Positions 7,186-10,107 of a stretch of DNA of 10,107 nt are shown here, piece after piece. Under the pieces are notes generated by a model. The model did no database searches, was not told the origin of the DNA, and saw only the letters and a program-made list of their open reading frames with translations. The position numbers and the translations under genes are program-made. Position 1 is the stretch's first letter. Every line of letters begins with the position of its first letter. Where the stretch lies: assembly GCA_003024985.2 (NCBI GenBank), contig PXIH01S0057466.1; one strand, written 5' to 3'. The stretch is from Euperipatoides rowelli (lineage: Eukaryota > Onychophora > Udeonychophora > Euonychophora > Peripatopsidae).

Positions 7186-8368
7186 ATTTAAAGCTATATT
7201 TTTTAATTTCCTTGGAGTTATTTTTGTAAAGAAAAAAAGAAAAAAAATTAATGCTATATTGGCACATGAGGCATTGTTTTAATGTTATCTAATGTATAGC
7301 ACAAACTTTGTGGTTTGTGTGTATACCTGTATGTCTGGAAGTTATAACCCACTTTCAGCTAAAAAGAGAAAATATCTTAAAAAAGAACAGTATTTAGTTG
7401 ATCCAATATAGGCCGTTTGATTGTTCTGGTTTATCCAGAAAAGGAAATATAATTTTGGAGAGGATCAGGGAGGAGGGGGGGGGGGTGAAGTACTTTTGTG
7501 ACTAAATAGAGTCATTCTTTCATAATACTTCTATTTAGCAAGTTTGAAAATAGAATGACAGAAGTAAAACACATCTTTTTTATGACAAGTAACCCTTTGG
7601 GACAAAGTGTAAAGATTATTTCAACTAGGGTTAAAATGGAGGAAATTATTTAGATGGAGATGAANCACAGTTAGTTGAAATTCAACTAAGAATTTCAAAT
7701 GTGGGAGATATTTGGATGGATGTAAAAATAACAAGCATCTGATGAGCAAGCTTTATTGCTCCTTTGCACATAAAATTCACCAATGGCATGACTGAATAAA
7801 AATGGATCTCAGCATTATTTTTTTATTTACAGTCCTAACCTTACCGTAACCCTGAACCCTAACTCCTACTACCTATAAAACCCACTATGCCCCAGCCTAG
7901 GATAATCTAGAGGTGAAATAATTCGTCTTTGATAGATTTAGATACTTTTAACACAACTTATGTCAGCTTTACCGTTAACCAATCAACTGCTGTTTTTGGG
8001 TGCAATGGTGCTAAGGAATTTACTATCCAGCTGTATAAAACATATCTTGGGGGTGATAAAATCTGATACACTTGTGAATGATTTCGGTTAGCAAAAGGGA
8101 AAGTAAAAGAAATAGTACTTCAACTAAAATAACCCAAAATGTAAAATAGATTTACAGTAAATGAGAAATTGTTTTAGCTTAAAATATCTAACCTAATCAA
8201 TTGAAATCTGATCACAATAATTCATATATTCAACAAATTGTAAATCATTACAACAATATCTTAATAACACATGATTATTGCAAATAAAAATATTTTAATG
8301 ATAGACATGGGCTGTATACTTGGATGTATTTTTTTCTGTAATACCATTCTGAATTCATTTCGTAAGCC
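7186..8368. other. intergenic, no gene; possible old repeat relics
   Basis: No coding frame is supported. Visible items: a run of 11 G at 7475-7485; a 9-bp near-perfect palindrome TTAGTTGAA-A-TTCAACTAA at 7671-7689; a CCTAACC-rich stretch at about 7833-7870; and 7979-8016 (CCAATC ... GCTGTTTTTGGGTGCA), which resembles 3662-3704. The segment 7315-7350 resembles 3245-3280. Together these suggest a diverged second copy of a repeat present around 3220-3740, in the same orientation. One N lies at 7665. Confidence 0.4.
8294..8299 (-). promoter_or_regulatory. possible ATTAAA poly(A) signal for the small heat shock protein gene
   Basis: On the minus strand ATTAAA occurs about 180 bases past the chaperone stop codon, beyond the 22-bp tandem array. 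If used, the array would be in the 3' UTR. An AATAAA also overlaps the last coding codons (8492-8487). Both are weak because such hexamers are frequent in AT-rich DNA. Confidence 0.25.
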
Positions 8369-8463
8369 TCAACAATCATCATTTGACCGGTCAACAATCA
8401 TCATTTGACGGTCAACAATTATCATTTGACCGGTCAACAATCATCATTTGACCGGTCAGCAAT
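8369..8463. repeat. 22-bp tandem array with palindromic junctions
   Basis: Units start at 8369, 8391 (21 bp, one C lost), 8412 and 8434, with a decayed fifth from 8456. The unit is TCAACAATCATCATTTGACC plus GG. Where units join, TTGACCGGTCAA forms a perfect 12-bp palindrome (8383-8394 and 8426-8437; imperfect at the shortened junction near 8405 and at 8448-8459). The array begins 14 bases past the stop of the chaperone gene and so probably lies in its 3' UTR or just after it. Confidence 0.92.
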
Positions 8464-8477
8464 AATCATACAGACAG

Positions 8478-8960
8478 TTATCTCCTTTTATTTTTTAAAA
8501 TGGGTGCTTCAAGTCTCAAAATACCTTTCTCGAAAGTCGCATTAATATTTCTCGGGTGTACATCTTCTGGTAAACAATATTTATGACTAAACTTCTCATA
8601 AAAACATCGATTTTTTGACTTTTCCATTCTTTTGCCTTTAATTTTGACTATATTATCAATAACTTTGACAGTTATTTCTTCCGGTTTAAATTCACATACA
8701 TGAAATTCTACGCACCAAACCTTGTTTTCCTCTCGTTTCTTCATTGTGTTACCCACCTGTAAATTCTCACACGATGATTCTTCNCTAAGAGTACTACTCG
8801 AGCTGCTGCAATCATCAACAATTCTGTTTTTGTAAGAATCTTTTGGAAATGTAACTGATTTCGAAGTTCCTGCTTGTTTAAATTTTTTTAACATACAATC
8901 CATGTCCCGTTTGAACTCTTCAATTTGGTTCTCAATACTGCAAACAATTTTGGGATCCAT
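8478..8960 (-). CDS. small heat shock protein (alpha-crystallin domain)
   Basis: This is an ATP-independent chaperone that binds unfolding proteins as oligomers, 160 residues in one exon. The N-terminal arm (1-78) starts with a charged helix (about 9-28) and has a Ser run at 52-56. The alpha-crystallin domain spans about 80-154: FKPEEITVKV (91-100), DN at 102-103, GK at 109-110, KFSHKYCLPEDV (123-134) and GILRLEAP (146-153). The tail is only seven residues (ILKNKRR) and lacks the I-x-I/V motif that normally docks neighbouring dimers. There are eight cysteines (7, 22, 51, 64, 83, 89, 119, 129), far above the family norm. The position matching Arg120 of alphaB-crystallin is C129 and that of Arg116 is H126. 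The start is supported by ACCATGG context and an in-frame stop at 8994-8996. Residue 59 is Ser or Arg because of the N at 8784. Ns aside, the frame is intact. No clear array of heat shock elements was seen upstream; a single TTCAGGAA lies at 8982-8989. Confidence 0.9.
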   Translation of the reverse strand: MDPKIVCSIENQIEEFKRDMDCMLKKFKQAGTSKSVTFPKDSYKNRIVDDCSSSSSTLXEESSCENLQVGNTMKKREENKVWCVEFHVCEFKPEEITVKVIDNIVKIKGKRMEKSKNRCFYEKFSHKYCLPEDVHPRNINATFEKGILRLEAPILKNKRR

Positions 8961-9004
8961 GGTTAAGGATTTGTGATTTGTTTCAGGAAGTCTTTAGGCA
9001 ATTC

Positions 9005-9046
9005 TGCTTTTGGGCTATTGGTATCTGCTTCTGGGCTATCGGTATC
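9005..9046. repeat. 21-bp direct duplication, two copies
   Basis: TGCTTTTGGGCTATTGGTATC (9005-9025, split only for description as two parts: TGCTTTTGGGCT and ATTGGTATC) and the adjacent 9026-9046 differ at three positions. The length is a multiple of three and the minus-strand frame stays open through both copies. Confidence 0.85.
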
Positions 9047-9084
9047 ATTATGCTCAGAAGCAGAACTTAGTTGATGGAAACTAA

Positions 9085-9092
9085 TAAATATA
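9085..9092 (-). promoter_or_regulatory. possible TATA box of the small heat shock protein gene
   Basis: On the minus strand TCATATATTTATTAG contains TATATTTA about 125 bases before the ATG. A start site about 30 bases on would give a 5' UTR of about 100 nt holding the 21-bp duplication. The same bases could instead be the end of an intron (TTTATTAG acceptor), and AT-rich background makes the match weak. Confidence 0.3.
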
Positions 9093-9109
9093 TGAAATCC
9101 ATATCGACA

Positions 9110-9767
9110 TTAAGTCGACAGGAAGTAGGAATCCAACTATTATTAAGAAAACATTTTATAATACTTTTATTATTAGAATGAAAGAACTGTTCTGCACGCA
9201 CATGTGTTTTACATGATGCATAGATTTTATTGTAGCATACAATTGTCATGCCATTGGGTTACTTAATCGAAAAGTAAAGAAGATAATTCTTCATTTGTTT
9301 CTAATTGAATAATACATAATATGGAACTTAATCTGGCTTATAATAGTAACTCATTGACTATGAAGAAATCTTAGAAACATTTAATACTGATGACTAAACA
9401 CACCTTAATCCTTTGTGGGAAAATGTTAATTTAATAAGTTATTTTTTTTTCCATTAATGATAAGTTAATTTATTATATCACCATGAAGATTAAAATAAAT
9501 ATAAAAACTTTGAGCTCCATAAATAAAAAATAATTTATTTAAAGTTTTAATATTATTAATTTATTAATCTAGGTATGTATGAATTTCATAATTAATAAAG
9601 ATGTATTGTCACAAGAAATGTTAAGGAAAATGGATTAGCTATTAGAACAATGGTAATTAATTTTGAAAATCTATTATAATTTAAGTTGTTTGTGATATTG
9701 TGCTGTATCTCTTACATACAACAGGCACAATGCATTTTTAAGTATCAAATACAGTATAGGAATTTAC
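9110..9767. other. AT-rich intergenic stretch, no gene
   Basis: Open frames here (for example 9067-9249 on the minus strand) show no domain. An 11-bp palindrome AGAACTGTTCT occurs at 9184-9194; it is not a heat shock element because GAA and TTC are spaced by three bases. The rest is very AT-rich. Confidence 0.4.
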
Positions 9768-9806
9768 TATAACTAGTGGTCGCCCAGTGGTTGAAATTCG
9801 ACCATA
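9768..9806 (+). repeat. short SINE/LINE-tail-like motif
   Basis: ACTAGTGGTCGCCCAGTGG, then TTGAAATTCGACCA, stands out in composition from the surrounding AT-rich DNA. TGGTCG and CGACCA (9778-9783 and 9800-9805, approximate) form a 6-bp stem. Conserved ACTAGYG-type blocks are found at the 3' ends of some non-LTR retrotransposons and their SINE partners, which is why I list it. The family is not identified and the boundaries are unknown. Confidence 0.35.
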
Positions 9807-10107
9807 ATTCATTCCATTTTTCAGTTTTAATGTTATTGTGGTTCTTTTGCCCAAGAGTATACCTCTATAATAATTAATTTTGCTATAATCATAGCATCTA
9901 ATTATTTTGAGTTTTGTTCTGCGTGCGTGTACAAATACGTCATTAGTTCATTAGTCATTAGCGTGTGTTGTTTGCCTTAATTCCCTGCAAGACCTATGAA
10001 ATACATGTTAGTAACAGTTAAAAAAAACACACACACAAAAAAAGACATTTTTTTTGTTATAATTTGTATAGCCTAACTCTTTATTTGTAAATGATTTTTA
10101 GCTTACC
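9807..10107. other. intergenic end of window
   Basis: No gene is seen. There is a small CATTAGT-type triplication at about 9942-9961 and an A-rich/(AC)n tract at 10020-10048. The sequence may still belong to the repeat that contains the motif at 9768-9806. Confidence 0.35.

Larger units (their letters stand above)
8966..9106 (-). other. protein-like reading frame just upstream of the chaperone ATG
   Basis: On the minus strand a frame without ATG is open from 9106 and ends at a TAA (8965-8963) two bases before the chaperone ATG, in a different frame. It contains two adjacent 21-bp units (9046-9026 and 9025-9005) reading DTDSPEA and DTNSPKA, then AELPKDFLKQITNP. The acidic, Ser/Pro composition differs from the AT-driven junk frames elsewhere. 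An acceptor-like TATTTATTAG lies at 9090-9081. It could be the end of an upstream exon of another gene or isoform, part of a 5' UTR, or chance. No family is recognised. Confidence 0.3.

Noticed and set aside
7475-7485. G-quadruplex
   Set aside because: A single run of 11 G with few neighbouring G-runs; more likely a homopolymer tract.
7833-7870. Telomeric repeat (CCCTAA type)
   Set aside because: Only imperfect, irregular CCTAACC-like pieces over a few tens of bases; no true hexamer array.
8369-8463. CRISPR-like array
   Set aside because: Units are directly joined with no unique spacers, and the context is eukaryotic.
8982-8989. Heat shock element TTCAGGAA upstream of the chaperone gene
   Set aside because: Only two inverted modules, and it lies about 25 bases before the ATG, probably inside the transcribed leader.
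9184-9194. AGAACTGTTCT palindrome as a heat shock or steroid-receptor element
   Set aside because: The spacing (three bases between GAA and TTC) fits neither the heat shock nor the classical receptor half-site arrangement.

Overview
The window looks like nuclear DNA of an AT-rich invertebrate animal (by eye about one third G+C). It has two intact, intronless-looking protein genes far apart, long non-coding stretches, tRNA-derived SINE sequences, two tandem-repeat arrays of satellite type, a retroposon with a target-site duplication, and a few isolated N calls (2531-2532, 2540, 3229, 5425, 7665, 8784) typical of a draft assembly. The gene families and repeat mix would fit a mollusc, other lophotrochozoan or cnidarian, but nothing here fixes the species. 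There are no operons and no sign of bacterial genes.

Layout. 1-351 is AT-rich with no gene seen. 352-1230 (+) encodes a compact 292-residue rhodopsin-class GPCR most like muscarinic/histamine-type amine receptors, but lacking several activation residues and helix 8. About 1300-1535 (-) and 1764-1911 (+) are two different tRNA-derived SINE-like sequences. 2098-2815 is a tandem array with a unit of about 128 bp. 2816-6220 is non-coding, mosaic repeat DNA. It holds a 25-bp hairpin (3624-3680), a perfect 29-bp inverted pair far apart (3740-3768 and 6190-6218) with a third partial copy (3847-3864), and a large imperfect palindrome (4378-4963) with arms of about 190 bp. Between 5547 and 6150 on the minus strand lie two open segments that, in the right order, resemble pieces of an NADH-cytochrome b5 reductase-like protein. 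I treat them as a possible decayed gene.

6528-7185 is the clearest mobile event. An insert on the minus strand ends in a poly(A) tract (poly(T) on the plus strand), is flanked by a 14-bp direct repeat, and carries six 70-bp tandem units, each with an 8-bp stem hairpin. 7186-8368 is non-coding, with weak relics of repeats also seen at 3220-3740. 8369-8463 is a 22-bp tandem array whose unit junctions are 12-bp palindromes. It lies directly downstream of the stop of a small heat shock protein gene (8478-8960, -), which is unusually rich in cysteine. Upstream of that gene are a plausible TATA box and a protein-like reading frame with a doubled 21-bp unit. 9110-10107 is AT-rich with one short SINE/LINE-tail-like motif near 9772.

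The two genes have no evident functional link: one is a membrane receptor, the other a cytosolic chaperone. I see no clear multi-gene system. The points most worth following are the tandem-repeat retroposon, the divergent GPCR, the cysteine-rich chaperone with its palindromic 3' array, and the possible reductase relic close to the 29-bp inverted repeats.
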